Shown one piece after another: positions 23,547-31,741 of a DNA stretch of 64,000 nucleotides. The position numbers were made by a program, and so were the translations under genes. The notes beneath the pieces were generated by a model. It worked only from the letters and a program-made list of their open reading frames with translations, did no database searches and was not told the origin of the DNA. The first letter of the stretch is position 1. Every line of letters starts with the position of its first letter. The stretch lies in the NCBI GenBank assembly GCA_035517695.1, contig DATIYI010000267.1, positions 14,910-78,909 of the forward strand. The letters run 5' to 3'. Origin of the DNA: DATFVJ01 sp035517695. GTDB taxonomy: Bacteria > Actinomycetota > Actinomycetes > Streptosporangiales > Streptosporangiaceae.

Positions 23547-23690
23547 CCGGCCGTGCTGGCTGACCGGCCGTGCTGGCTGACCGGCCGTGCTGGCTGACCG
23601 GCCGTGCTGGCTGACCGGCCGTGCTGGCTGACCGGCCGTGCTGGCTGACCGGCCGTGCTGGCTGACCGCCCGTGCTGGCTGACCGCCCGT
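23543..23690. repeat. 17-bp tandem repeat, nearly nine copies
   Basis: The unit CTGACCGGCCGTGCTGG repeats head to tail from 23543; the last two copies have CCC for GGC. The first unit provides the TGA stop of the CBM2-like gene. Because 17 is not a multiple of three, every frame is read in turn and a minus-strand frame is open by chance. It sits between that gene and the iolB relic. Confidence 0.95.
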
Positions 23691-23691
23691 G

Positions 23692-24053
23692 TCACCGTCC
23701 AGCCGGCTGGCCGCCCTGCTGTACCCAGGCATGCGCAGGGTCAAGGTACGGGATCATCTCGCGGCCCTCGCCTGCCATCGCCCACAGGTAGTAGAGCCGG
23801 TAACCGGCTGCGCCACGACTGGGTGATATCCGGAACGGATCGCGACCGCGTCGCCGTCGCGGACACTGCGGCAGGATTCCCCTTCCGCACCGTACCGAAG
23901 CCGCACGCCGAAGCCGCCAGGGGGATCGACCTTGAACAGGTAGACCTCCTCCAGCTTGACCTCACGCGGCGGCTCGTGCGTGTCGTGTTTGTGCGGCGGA
24001 TAGGAGGACCAGTTCCCTGGCGCGTTGATGGTCTCGCCAAGCAGCAGCCGAGA
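23692..24053 (-). pseudogene. iolB: decayed 5-deoxy-glucuronate isomerase (iolB) C-terminal remnant
   Basis: The minus strand still encodes the C-terminal third of IolB: LLGETINAPGNWSSYPPHKHD, KLEEVYLFKVDPPGGFGVRL, RDGDAVAIRSGYHPVV, then, after a lost base near 23808, GYRLYYLWAMAGEGREM and DPAHAW. An in-frame stop (24054-24056) precedes the block, the N-terminal ~150 residues are absent, and the frameshift divides the rest. The conserved His/Glu metal ligands of PPHKHD ... EE ... GYHPV survive. It is a relic of inositol catabolism; no other iol gene is in the window. Confidence 0.85.
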
Positions 24054-24056
24054 TCA

Positions 24057-24345
24057 GGTCCGTCCGCCGATCCGACCATTCGGGCTCGCCTGGTATCGAC
24101 GGCGCCACGAGGGTGCGTCGCTTCGTCAATGGGCTCCTCCTTGCTCGGTGTAACCGGCTGGCCGCCGGGCTGAGCGCTGTCCGCCCGGGTTGCGGCGTGA
24201 CCTGCCGGGCGACTGCTCGTCCATGATGCCGCCCGGTGACCTACCAGGCCTCCGCATAGCGTGACCAATGCCCGCGCCGCCCGCACCCACCAAGATCCAC
24301 TGGACAACGCCCCTGGCCGCGTCCGCGTCATGGGCGTTTCGCATG
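24057..24345. other. degraded spacer between iolB relic and SDR gene
   Basis: About 290 bases without a recognisable gene. A good AAGGAGGAG site at about 24130 on the minus strand precedes a short TTG-started frame (MTKRRTLVAPSIPGEPEW) that runs into the relic in another frame; it may be the remains of a start region. Confidence 0.4.
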
Positions 24346-25119
24346 CTAACGGGGTGGGCGAAGCCGCAGGCCGGACATGCCGCCGTCCACGGCGAGGATC
24401 GTTCCTGTGGTGGCGCTGGCCAGTGGGCTAGCCAGGTAGGCGATTGCGGCGGCCACCTCCTCGGCGCTCACCAGGCGGCCGATGGGCTGGCGTGCGGCGA
24501 GCGCGGCGCGCTCCGCCGCCGGGTCGGGTGCCGCGTCGAGCAATCTCGCGACCCAGGGCGTGTCCGCCGTTCCCGGCGCGACGCAGTTGACCCTAATACC
24601 CTCGCTGACATGATCGGCGGCCATGGCGAGGGTGAGTGCGAGCACCGCTCCCTTCGTCGCGGCGTAGAGCGCGCGTCTGGGCAGGCCGGCGGTCGCCGCG
24701 ATCGAGCAGGTGTTCACGATCGCGGCTTGGCCGCGGTGCCGCGCTGCCTCGCGCAGCTGCGGCAGGGCCGCCCTCGCGACCCGGGCCATGCCGAACACGT
24801 TGACGTCGAAGACCAGCCGCCACTCGTCGTCCTCGTTGTCCTCGACCGTGCCGGCCGCGCCGATTCCGGCGTTGTTCACCAGGATGTCGAGGCCGCCGAA
24901 TGCGGCGGCGACCTCGGCGATCGCCGACCGCACGCCTGCGTCGTCTGTCACGTCCGCCCTGACCGCGCGCAGCCCCCCCGCGGCCCTTGTCGCCCCCGAA
25001 ATGTCGCGGTCGAGCACGGTTACCCGCGCGCCGCGGGCGGCGAGCAGGCGCGCCGTGGCCAGGCCGATTCCCGACGCCCCGCCGGTGACGACCGCCGTGC
25101 GGCCGCCGAATTCGCTCAT
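24346..25119 (-). CDS. short-chain dehydrogenase/reductase
   Basis: A 257-residue classical SDR. Cofactor motif TGGASGIGLATA, NNAGIG, the serine in NTCSIAATAG, catalytic YAATK (YxxxK), and the C-terminal GRLVSAEEVAAAIAYLAS and ILAVDGGM pattern. The acidic residue after strand two (VLDRD) favours NAD over NADP. The ATG at 25119 begins the conserved block; the frame is open upstream without homology. The iolB relic lies downstream on the same strand, so an earlier sugar or cyclitol catabolic role is possible. Confidence 0.9.
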   Translation of the reverse strand: MSEFGGRTAVVTGGASGIGLATARLLAARGARVTVLDRDISGATRAAGGLRAVRADVTDDAGVRSAIAEVAAAFGGLDILVNNAGIGAAGTVEDNEDDEWRLVFDVNVFGMARVARAALPQLREAARHRGQAAIVNTCSIAATAGLPRRALYAATKGAVLALTLAMAADHVSEGIRVNCVAPGTADTPWVARLLDAAPDPAAERAALAARQPIGRLVSAEEVAAAIAYLASPLASATTGTILAVDGGMSGLRLRPPR

Positions 25120-25353
25120 ATCCGTGGTCTGCCTTTCTGCCGCGCCTGCTGACCAGCGTGCCCTGGGCGCGCCGCGATGATGGGGCGACAGCGGTGAGGG
25201 TGGAAAGATCGGATCTGCCCACACGTGATCGAATGCGTGCAGCTCCGGCGTACCCGCCGTGCCGCGACGCAATGCGGGATACAGGCCGCGCCCACGCGGC
25301 GACAGCAGCGCCACGGCAACGGCGGCAGGCGGCGGGCTCTGGCAGCAGTCAGA

Positions 25354-26514
25354 ATGGTGGTTATGACGATAAGCAGCGCCATCTGGCGTGATCAGCTCGC
25401 CCCTGGTGAGCGGGCCGCGCTCGGCCGCGGTGCGGGCTTCATCCCCGACACCAGGCCGGACGTGCTGATCGTCGGCGGCGGCATCGTCGGCGCTGCCACC
25501 GCCATGGCGTGCCGTGCGGCCGGGCTCGGCTCGGTCCTGCTGATCGAGGCCGGCCAACTGGGCTCCGGTGCGACCGGTGGTGCCGCCGGCCTGCTAACTC
25601 CCGAGATCCGCGAGTGGAGCGATCCCGGGCCCTTCGCGGACCTCGCCCGCGCCAGCCTCGAGCACTGGAAGGACCTCGAACTGAGCCACCCGGGTGGCGT
25701 CGGCTTGATCCACCTTGACTGGATCGGCCTCGTTCCTGATCCGGACAGCTTCGCGCCTCATCAGCCGCCGGTCATCGAGTGGCTCATGCCAGCCCAGGTG
25801 CGCGACCGTGTTCCTGGTCTTGCGCTGCCGATGGCCGCTGCCCTGATCCGCCATCAGGCTCGCGTCAATCCGCTCCGTGCCATCACCCGGCTGACCGCGC
25901 CGCTGCCGGACATCGCGACAGGGGTGGCAGCCCTCTCCGTGACGATCCGCGGCGGCCGCGTGGTCACCCTCGGCACGTCGGCCGGCGATATCCACCCTGG
26001 CGTGGTTGTGTTCGCCACCGGCCGACCGCCTGTGCTCGATGGCCTCCCGCTCGATGTGCCGTCCGACATGGTCAAGGGGCACCTGCTGGTGACAGAGCCG
26101 GTTGCCGCGCGGCTGCCAGGCACGGTGGCGCCGGTAGCGACGCAACTGGAGGACGGGCGGCTGCTTGTCGGCGGGACCTTCGACATGGGGGACGAGAGCC
26201 CGTCATTGCGGCCGCAGGTGATCGAAGCGATCCTGGGCGGTCTTTACGCCGCTCTGCCTGCACTTGAGGGTGTCGGCGTCTCCCATCAGTGGTGCTGCTT
26301 CAGGCCTCGCCATCCCGACGGGCACCCAGTGATCGATAAAGTGCCCGGCGTCGCCAACGCCTGGTTCACCTCAGGGCATTTCCGTACCGGCATCCTCATG
26401 GCGCCGGTCACGGCGCGGGCGCTCGTCCGGTGGATCGCCGCAGGCGAGGCGCCGGCTGAGGCACCGGCGTGGAGCAGCGCCAGGTTCACCCGCTGGGCAG
26501 ATCGCCACCACTGA
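25354..26514 (+). CDS. FAD-dependent oxidoreductase (DAO/glycine oxidase-like)
   Basis: A 386-residue flavoprotein of the D-amino-acid-oxidase superfamily. The FAD motif DVLIVGGGIVGAATA and the GATGGAAGLL loop are near the N-terminus; the C-terminal HPDGHPVIDKVPG and FTSGHFRTGILMAPVTARAL blocks close the FAD site, as in glycine/sarcosine oxidases. Start could be ATG 25354 or 25363; no strong ribosome site decides. Divergent from the SDR gene. Substrate unknown. Confidence 0.85.
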   Translation: MVVMTISSAIWRDQLAPGERAALGRGAGFIPDTRPDVLIVGGGIVGAATAMACRAAGLGSVLLIEAGQLGSGATGGAAGLLTPEIREWSDPGPFADLARASLEHWKDLELSHPGGVGLIHLDWIGLVPDPDSFAPHQPPVIEWLMPAQVRDRVPGLALPMAAALIRHQARVNPLRAITRLTAPLPDIATGVAALSVTIRGGRVVTLGTSAGDIHPGVVVFATGRPPVLDGLPLDVPSDMVKGHLLVTEPVAARLPGTVAPVATQLEDGRLLVGGTFDMGDESPSLRPQVIEAILGGLYAALPALEGVGVSHQWCCFRPRHPDGHPVIDKVPGVANAWFTSGHFRTGILMAPVTARALVRWIAAGEAPAEAPAWSSARFTRWADRHH

Positions 26515-26535
26515 CCACTATCGAGGACCCAGCAG

Positions 26536-26563
26536 GCCACGCCGCGCTCAGCCGCGGCGTGGC
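26536..26563. terminator. hairpin between convergent oxidoreductase and ABC permease genes
   Basis: Ten-bp stem GCCACGCCGC (26536-26545) pairs with 26554-26563 around an 8-base loop. It overlaps the 3' end of the permease gene and lies just after the oxidoreductase gene, so it can serve both. Confidence 0.5.
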
Positions 26564-27318
26564 TCCCAGCTGAAGTAACGTATCGCGAGCAACATTCCTG
26601 CCAGGCCCCAGATGGCGACGACGAGGACGTCGGGCCAGTGGAACGGCGTGCCGAGGAAGCCCGCCTGCATGCCGTCCGCGAAGTGTTTGACGGGGAAGAT
26701 CCGGGCAATCCACAAAATCCAAGCAGGCGTGTTGCTGCCGAACGGAATGAAGATCCCGGACAGGAAGAGCAACGGCAGGATCGTGGCGTTGACGATCGCG
26801 GCCGACGCGTCGGCGTTGGGAATCACGGCTGTGATCGCGAGCCCGAGGGCGCAGAAGCTCGCCGCCCCGACCACCAGCATGACAACGAAGCGCAGCAGCG
26901 TCACACCTGTCGGGATCGCGGCATCGTAGAAGGCCCGCCCGAACGCGGCCGTGATCACGACAAGCAGGACCGCGACTAGCATCGCGTGCACTACCCTCGC
27001 GCCGAGATACACCGCGCTCGGCAGCGGCGTGCCGTTGGTCCGCTTCAGGATGCCGGCGTCCCGCTGGAAGGTCACCGCGATCGCGATGTTGCTGAAGCAG
27101 GCGGTGATGACCGCGAAGGCCGCCATCGCGGCCACGTAATAGGTGGCCTGGCTGACATTGCGGTCGCCGATGCGCACGGTGCCGTGACCGAGCAACTCGG
27201 TGAAGATCACCAGGAACATGAGGGGGAATGCGAACGTGAAGAAGGCGGAGGCCGGGTTTCGCCAGAACGCCTTGTTCACGTAGCGGACCTGGGAGAGCGT
27301 CAGCACCGAGGAGTTCAT
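26548..27318 (-). CDS. ABC-2 type transporter permease
   Basis: A 256-residue integral membrane protein with six hydrophobic segments typical of ABC-2 exporters (for example FFTFAFPLMFLVIFTELLG, LVAVLLVVITAAFG, ILPLLFLSGIFIPFG). The last of these matches the conserved ABC-2 helix region followed by the short loop before P-V-K-H-F-A-D. Its ATG overlaps the ATPase stop by four bases, so the two form one exporter. Cargo (drug, lipid or glycan) is unknown. Confidence 0.9.
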   Translation of the reverse strand: MNSSVLTLSQVRYVNKAFWRNPASAFFTFAFPLMFLVIFTELLGHGTVRIGDRNVSQATYYVAAMAAFAVITACFSNIAIAVTFQRDAGILKRTNGTPLPSAVYLGARVVHAMLVAVLLVVITAAFGRAFYDAAIPTGVTLLRFVVMLVVGAASFCALGLAITAVIPNADASAAIVNATILPLLFLSGIFIPFGSNTPAWILWIARIFPVKHFADGMQAGFLGTPFHWPDVLVVAIWGLAGMLLAIRYFSWEPRRG

Positions 27319-28340
27319 CGCCGGCTCCTTCGCTGCCGCGGGGCGCTCTGGGCGGGCTGGTCTACGGCAGCCGGCCCGGTGAGGTCGAGATAGATGTCCT
27401 CCAACGACGGCCGGATGATCTGCAGCCTGTCGAGGGCGACGTGCTGCTCGATGGCCCAGCCGGTAAGCCGATGCAGCGCCTCCGTCAGATCGTCGGGGGC
27501 GAACTCGGTGAATCCGCCCTCGGCGGATTCACCGGTGCTCCCGAGGGCGCCGGAAGGCTTGCCGGTTACGGCCCCGGTCAGATCGGCCGGCGGCACAGGC
27601 CCGTCCGGCAGCCGGTAGCGGATCCGCGCACGGACCATGTCACGGCCCGCGAGGGTGGCGGGCGTCCCCGCGGCGACGATTCGCCCCCCGGCGATGACCG
27701 CGACCCTGTCCGCCAGGTACTGCGCCTCGTCCATGAAGTGTGTGGTGAGTACGACGGTCTTGCCGAGCGACGCGAGATTCTTTACCACTTCCCACGCCTC
27801 ACGCCGGGCGGACGGATCGAAGCCGGTTGTCGGCTCGTCGAGGAACAGTAGCTCAGGGTCGCCGGCGAGGCTGATAGCGACGTCGAGGCGGCGCTGCTGG
27901 CCACCGGACAGTTTCACGACCCGCACATCGCGCTTTTCCGTGAGGCCCACCAGTTCGATCACCTCGTCGACTGGTCGCGGGTGCGGGTAGTAACTCGAGT
28001 ACATGGCGAGCGTTTCTGCGACGGTGAGATAGCCGTCGACCCCGGTGCTTTGCAGCACGATCCCGATCAGGGGCTTCAATGGCTGCCGCTGCCTGCCCGG
28101 GTCGTAACCAAGCACCATGACGGTGCCGTCGTCACGCGCACGGTATCCCTCAAGGATCTCGACGGTGGTGGTCTTGCCCGCGCCGTTGGGCCCGAGCAGC
28201 GCGAAGATCTCGCCGCGGCGGATCTCCAGATCGATGCCGTCGACGGCGCGAAGGTCCCCGTAGGACTTCCGCAGGCCGCGCACGTGCACGGCCGGAGCCG
28301 TTTGGTGAACCGCGCCGACTTTGTCAGGGGATGTCGTCAT
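27315..28340 (-). CDS. ABC transporter ATP-binding protein
   Basis: ATPase partner of the permease. Walker A GPNGAGKTTT, Q-loop VLQSTGVDGYLTVAET, signature LSGGQQRRLDVAISL, Walker B LLFLDEPTTGFD and switch histidine LTTHFMDEA are intact. The 341-residue length includes a C-terminal domain with a Gly/Ser/Thr-rich insertion. ATG 28340 is preferred over the upstream GTG-type extension because the conserved part begins shortly after. A five-copy 14-bp repeat lies 77 bases upstream. Confidence 0.93.
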   Translation of the reverse strand: MTTSPDKVGAVHQTAPAVHVRGLRKSYGDLRAVDGIDLEIRRGEIFALLGPNGAGKTTTVEILEGYRARDDGTVMVLGYDPGRQRQPLKPLIGIVLQSTGVDGYLTVAETLAMYSSYYPHPRPVDEVIELVGLTEKRDVRVVKLSGGQQRRLDVAISLAGDPELLFLDEPTTGFDPSARREAWEVVKNLASLGKTVVLTTHFMDEAQYLADRVAVIAGGRIVAAGTPATLAGRDMVRARIRYRLPDGPVPPADLTGAVTGKPSGALGSTGESAEGGFTEFAPDDLTEALHRLTGWAIEQHVALDRLQIIRPSLEDIYLDLTGPAAVDQPAQSAPRQRRSRR

Positions 28341-28416
28341 AGCAAGCTGGCCTCCCCCGCCGCCGAACTCGGGCCCTGCGGTCGACGATGCCAATTCTGT
28401 GCGGCACGGTCAATTT

Positions 28417-28486
28417 CTTCACCGAGGGGTCTTCACCGAGGGGTCTTCACCGAGGGGTCTTAACCGAGCGGTCTTCACCGAGCGTT
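28417..28486. repeat. 14-bp tandem repeat upstream of the ABC exporter operon
   Basis: Five head-to-tail copies of CTTCACCGAGGGGT-type units begin at 28417, 28431, 28445, 28459 and 28473; the fourth has CTTAACC and the last two have AGCG for AGGG. They lie 77-146 bases upstream of the ATPase start, where a promoter or operator would be. A regulator-binding array or simple expansion are both possible. Confidence 0.85.
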
Positions 28487-28598
28487 AATGAGCGGTCAAG
28501 ACGCCGACCCGGTTAACCAGCTGCGGTCAAGCCAGATCACGCTTTCAGCGGATCACGCCTGCAGGCGCCTAGAGACGAGAGGGACGAGAGGGGAAGGG

Positions 28599-28784
28599 TC
28601 AGCGGCTGACCTTTCCCGCCTTGATGCACGAGGTGCAGACGTTCAGCCGCTTCGGCGTGCGGCCGACGACGGCTCGAACGGTCTGGATGTTCGGGTTCCA
28701 GCGGCGGCGGCTGCGGCGGTGCGAGTGAGAGATCTTGTTGCCGAAGCCCGGACCCTTGCCACAGACGTCGCAGACGGAAGCCAC
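28599..28784 (-). CDS. rpmB: 50S ribosomal protein L28
   Basis: A 61-residue large-subunit protein starting ASVCDVCGKGPGFG after a GTG. Two CxxC pairs (CDVC and CTSC) mark it as the zinc-binding C+ form, whose zinc-free paralogue is usually made under zinc limitation from elsewhere. GGAGCG precedes the start. In Streptomyces a DAK2-domain gene lies between rpmB and recG; here a GH65 gene takes that place. Confidence 0.96.
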   Translation of the reverse strand: MASVCDVCGKGPGFGNKISHSHRRSRRRWNPNIQTVRAVVGRTPKRLNVCTSCIKAGKVSR

Positions 28785-28964
28785 GGGAATCGCTCCAAAT
28801 GGGTGCATGCACGGAAATGGTCAGCGCCCAGGACCGGCGATGTGGTCAGGGCAGTCGTAAGAGGGTAGCCGACGCGGTGCCCGCCGCGCGAATCATGCCC
28901 ATCCCGCGGCCATGACGGCGGCCCATGCCCGCTCCTGATCGGCGTCGGGGTATGCGGGGCGCCT

Positions 28965-31343
28965 TCAGAAGGATTCGGCACCCAGCCGCACCTCCCTCAG
29001 CAGCCTGGGCGTGGGTGCCCGCCCAGGTGGCTGCGCCGGCTCGGGGCCGGCCTGCAGCGGCGGAACCTTCAGCATGACCGGCTGCGCGATCGAAACGGTC
29101 AAGGGCTTGCCGTAGTGCAGGATCTCGAGCGGATCGCCCTCCGCGAGCAGATAACTCGCCGACGAGTCCGTTACCTGCACCCGCAGCCGCCTGCCCTGCA
29201 CGGTGACGGTGAACGCGAGCCTCGAGATGCCCTCGGGCAGGCGCGGCGCGAATCCAATTGTCGAGTTGTGGCGGTGCATGCCGCCGAAACCGGTCACCAG
29301 CGCGTTCCATGCCCCGGTGAGCGAGGCGATATGCAGGCCGTCCCTGGTGTTGTGCTCGAGGTCCCCGAGGTCCATCAGGGCGGCTTCGGCGAGATAGTCA
29401 TAGGCCAGCCGCAACTGGCCCACCTGCGCGGCGACGGCCGACTGGGTGCACGCGGAAAGCGAGGAGTCCCGCACGGTCAGCCGTTCGTAGTAGTAGAAGT
29501 TGCGAGCCATCTGCTCTTCGGTGAAGGCACCGGGGCAGATCTGCATGGCCAGCACCAGATCGGCCTGCTTGACCACCTGCTTGCGGTAGAGGTTGAAGTA
29601 GGGGTAGTGCAACAGCAGTGGGTACTTGTCTGGTGGCGTTTTGGCGAAGTCCCACGTCTCGTGGCTCGTGAAGAGCTCGTTCTGCGGATGCACGCCGAGC
29701 GCCTCGTCATACGGGATGAACATCGTTTCGGCCGCGTCCCGCCAGCTCGCCATCTCCTCTTCGTCGACGCCAAGCTCGGCTGCCTTGGCCGGATGACGTT
29801 TCGCCGCTTCGGCCGCGGCCCGCAGATTCCGCTGCGCCATCAGGTTCGTGTACACGTTGTTGTCGCCCAGGGCACTGTACTCGTCCGGGCCGGTGACACC
29901 GTCAATGCGGAAACCGCCCGCGGCATCGTGATGGCCGAGCGAGCGAAACAGCCGCGCGGTCCCCACGAGCAGTTCCAGGCCGATGGTCCGCTCGAAGCCC
30001 TCGTCGGCGGTGGCGTGCACGTAACGGCTGACCGCGTCGGCGATGTCAGCGCCGATGTGGAACGCGGCGGTTCCCGCGGGCCAGTAGCCGGAACACTCCT
30101 CGCCATTGATCGTGCGCCAGGGGAAGGCCGCTCCCTTGAGGCCAAGCTGCCGTGCCCGTTCGTAAGCATGGTCCAGCGTGCTGTGCCGCCACCGCAACGC
30201 CGCGGCCGCCGCGTCCGGCACCGTGTAGGTGAAGGCGGGGAGCACGAACATCTCCTGGTCCCAGAAGGTGTGTCCGTCGTAGCCCGGGCCCGTCAGTCCC
30301 TTCGCTGGTATCGCCCTGGCTTCCGCGCGTGCGCCCGACTGCAGCAGGTGGAACAACCCGAACCGCACGGCCTGCTGGATCTCGGTGTCGCCGTCGAGCT
30401 GGACGTCGGCGCGATCCCAGAAGTCGTCAAGGAAGGTCCGCTGTTCGGCGAGCAGGGCCTCCCAGCCGGTCCGCCGCGCCGCGCTGAGGGCCGCCTCAAC
30501 CTGATCACGTACCGCGGGCAGCGAGCGCATCCCCGACCAGCCGTATGATACGAACTTGACGAAGCGCAGCCGCTGCCCGGGCCGCAGGAACGCGGTGATC
30601 GTCACCCGGCCGACGTCGGGGAAGCTCTCTGCCTCGATACCGCAGTCCTCCGGGCACTCGATGACATGGCTCATCCCGGTGCCGACCCGCAGCCCGCTCT
30701 TCTTGGTGACATGCACGAGCAGCGCCCTCGTGTCACGCGCGCCGTGGTGTTCCATCCGCAGCGGGGCCCTGAGCGCCGCGGCGACCCGTGGGTCACCGCC
30801 CAGGTCGGGAAGCTGCTCGTTGGCGACGAGCTCGGATTGCACGACGAGCCGGGCCGGGCCGTCGACCGGCTCGACCTCGTAATTGACGGCACAGATGGCG
30901 CGCTGGGTCAGCGAAACCACGCGTTGCGATTTGATCCGGACCAGGCACCCGGCCGGCGAGACCCATTCCATGGCGCGGCTCAGCACGCCGCTGCGGAAGT
31001 CGAGCAACCGCTCGTGCGAGCGCAACTCGCCATATCGGATGTCGAGCGGCTCGTCGTCGACCAGCAGCCGGATCACCTTGCCGTTGGTCACGTTGACGAC
31101 GGTCTGGCCCGACTCGGGGAAGCCGTAACCCCGCTCCGCGTAGGGCAGCGGCCGTATCTCGTATACGCCGTTCAGGTAGGCACCTGGCAAGCCGTGCGGC
31201 TCACCTTCGTCCAGGTTGGCGCGCCAGCCGATGTGCCCGTTGGACAGCGCGAACACCGACTCGGCCTGGGCGAGCAGATCGAGCTTCAACTCGGTCTCGC
31301 GCAGGCACCACGGCTCGACGGGGAAGGAAGGCTGCCCGATCAT
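28965..31343 (-). CDS. GH65 family glycoside hydrolase/phosphorylase
   Basis: A 792-residue enzyme of the kojibiose/maltose/trehalose phosphorylase family. The N-terminal super-sandwich domain (ALSNGHIGWRANLDEG) leads to the (alpha/alpha)6 barrel with KGLTGPGYDGHTFWDQEMF, the catalytic acid in DGVTGPDEYS, and the phosphate/water-site region FNLYRKQVVKQADL and HIASLTGAWNALVTGFGG. It resembles the mycobacterial Rv3401-type protein, whose natural partner is beta-phosphoglucomutase. Here that partner survives only as a 36-codon relic whose stop overlaps this start (ATGA). Phosphorylase versus hydrolase activity cannot be settled by eye. Confidence 0.9.
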   Translation of the reverse strand: MIGQPSFPVEPWCLRETELKLDLLAQAESVFALSNGHIGWRANLDEGEPHGLPGAYLNGVYEIRPLPYAERGYGFPESGQTVVNVTNGKVIRLLVDDEPLDIRYGELRSHERLLDFRSGVLSRAMEWVSPAGCLVRIKSQRVVSLTQRAICAVNYEVEPVDGPARLVVQSELVANEQLPDLGGDPRVAAALRAPLRMEHHGARDTRALLVHVTKKSGLRVGTGMSHVIECPEDCGIEAESFPDVGRVTITAFLRPGQRLRFVKFVSYGWSGMRSLPAVRDQVEAALSAARRTGWEALLAEQRTFLDDFWDRADVQLDGDTEIQQAVRFGLFHLLQSGARAEARAIPAKGLTGPGYDGHTFWDQEMFVLPAFTYTVPDAAAAALRWRHSTLDHAYERARQLGLKGAAFPWRTINGEECSGYWPAGTAAFHIGADIADAVSRYVHATADEGFERTIGLELLVGTARLFRSLGHHDAAGGFRIDGVTGPDEYSALGDNNVYTNLMAQRNLRAAAEAAKRHPAKAAELGVDEEEMASWRDAAETMFIPYDEALGVHPQNELFTSHETWDFAKTPPDKYPLLLHYPYFNLYRKQVVKQADLVLAMQICPGAFTEEQMARNFYYYERLTVRDSSLSACTQSAVAAQVGQLRLAYDYLAEAALMDLGDLEHNTRDGLHIASLTGAWNALVTGFGGMHRHNSTIGFAPRLPEGISRLAFTVTVQGRRLRVQVTDSSASYLLAEGDPLEILHYGKPLTVSIAQPVMLKVPPLQAGPEPAQPPGRAPTPRLLREVRLGAESF

Positions 31344-31450
31344 GGCTGGTCCGGCAGTTCGCCGAGGTCGCTCGCGACGATGTCGCCGGCCCGTAGCGCG
31401 TCGTCCAGGTCGAACAGGCAGGCGTGGATCTGGTCAGGGACACTCAACAC
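31340..31450 (-). pseudogene. internally deleted beta-phosphoglucomutase relic (36 codons)
   Basis: The minus strand encodes MLSVPDQIHACLFDLDD joined in frame to ALRAGDIVASDLGELPDQP. The first half is the N-terminus of a HAD-family beta-phosphoglucomutase (nucleophile motif CLFDLD); the second is the C-terminal end of the same family (AxxAGADIVVxDLxEL). About 190 middle residues are gone, but the frame is kept and the stop overlaps the GH65 ATG. AGGAAAC lies before the GTG. It cannot be an active mutase; it may survive as a leader for coupled translation of the GH65 gene. Confidence 0.75.
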
Positions 31451-31741
31451 GGTAAGTTTCCTATCGAAAGCTGCCCAAACTGCTGCGCCGGTCGGCCACG
31501 GCGAGCCATTTCACCGCCGCTCGCAGCCTGCATGTCACAGCATTCCATGGGACGGGGCGCCTGGTGATGACAGCCACGCGACTGGCCCTTCCAGGCACGC
31601 GATACTGGCGGACAGGCGCGACCCTGGCCGACAGGCGCGACACTTGTGGCGGCCTGCGCCCCATGGCCCACGGCGAGGCGCGCGGCCGGCGAGCGAAAGA
31701 ATGCGGAAGAATCCGCGAAGGGACGGCAACGGGACCACGCG

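Noticed and set aside
23543..23690. Possible CRISPR array
   Set aside because: Units are contiguous with no unique spacers and no cas genes are near; the same applies to the other arrays in the window.
23246..23744. Minus-strand frames with QHGRSASTAGQP repeats
   Set aside because: They result from three frames of the 17-bp array and run antisense into the CBM2-like gene.
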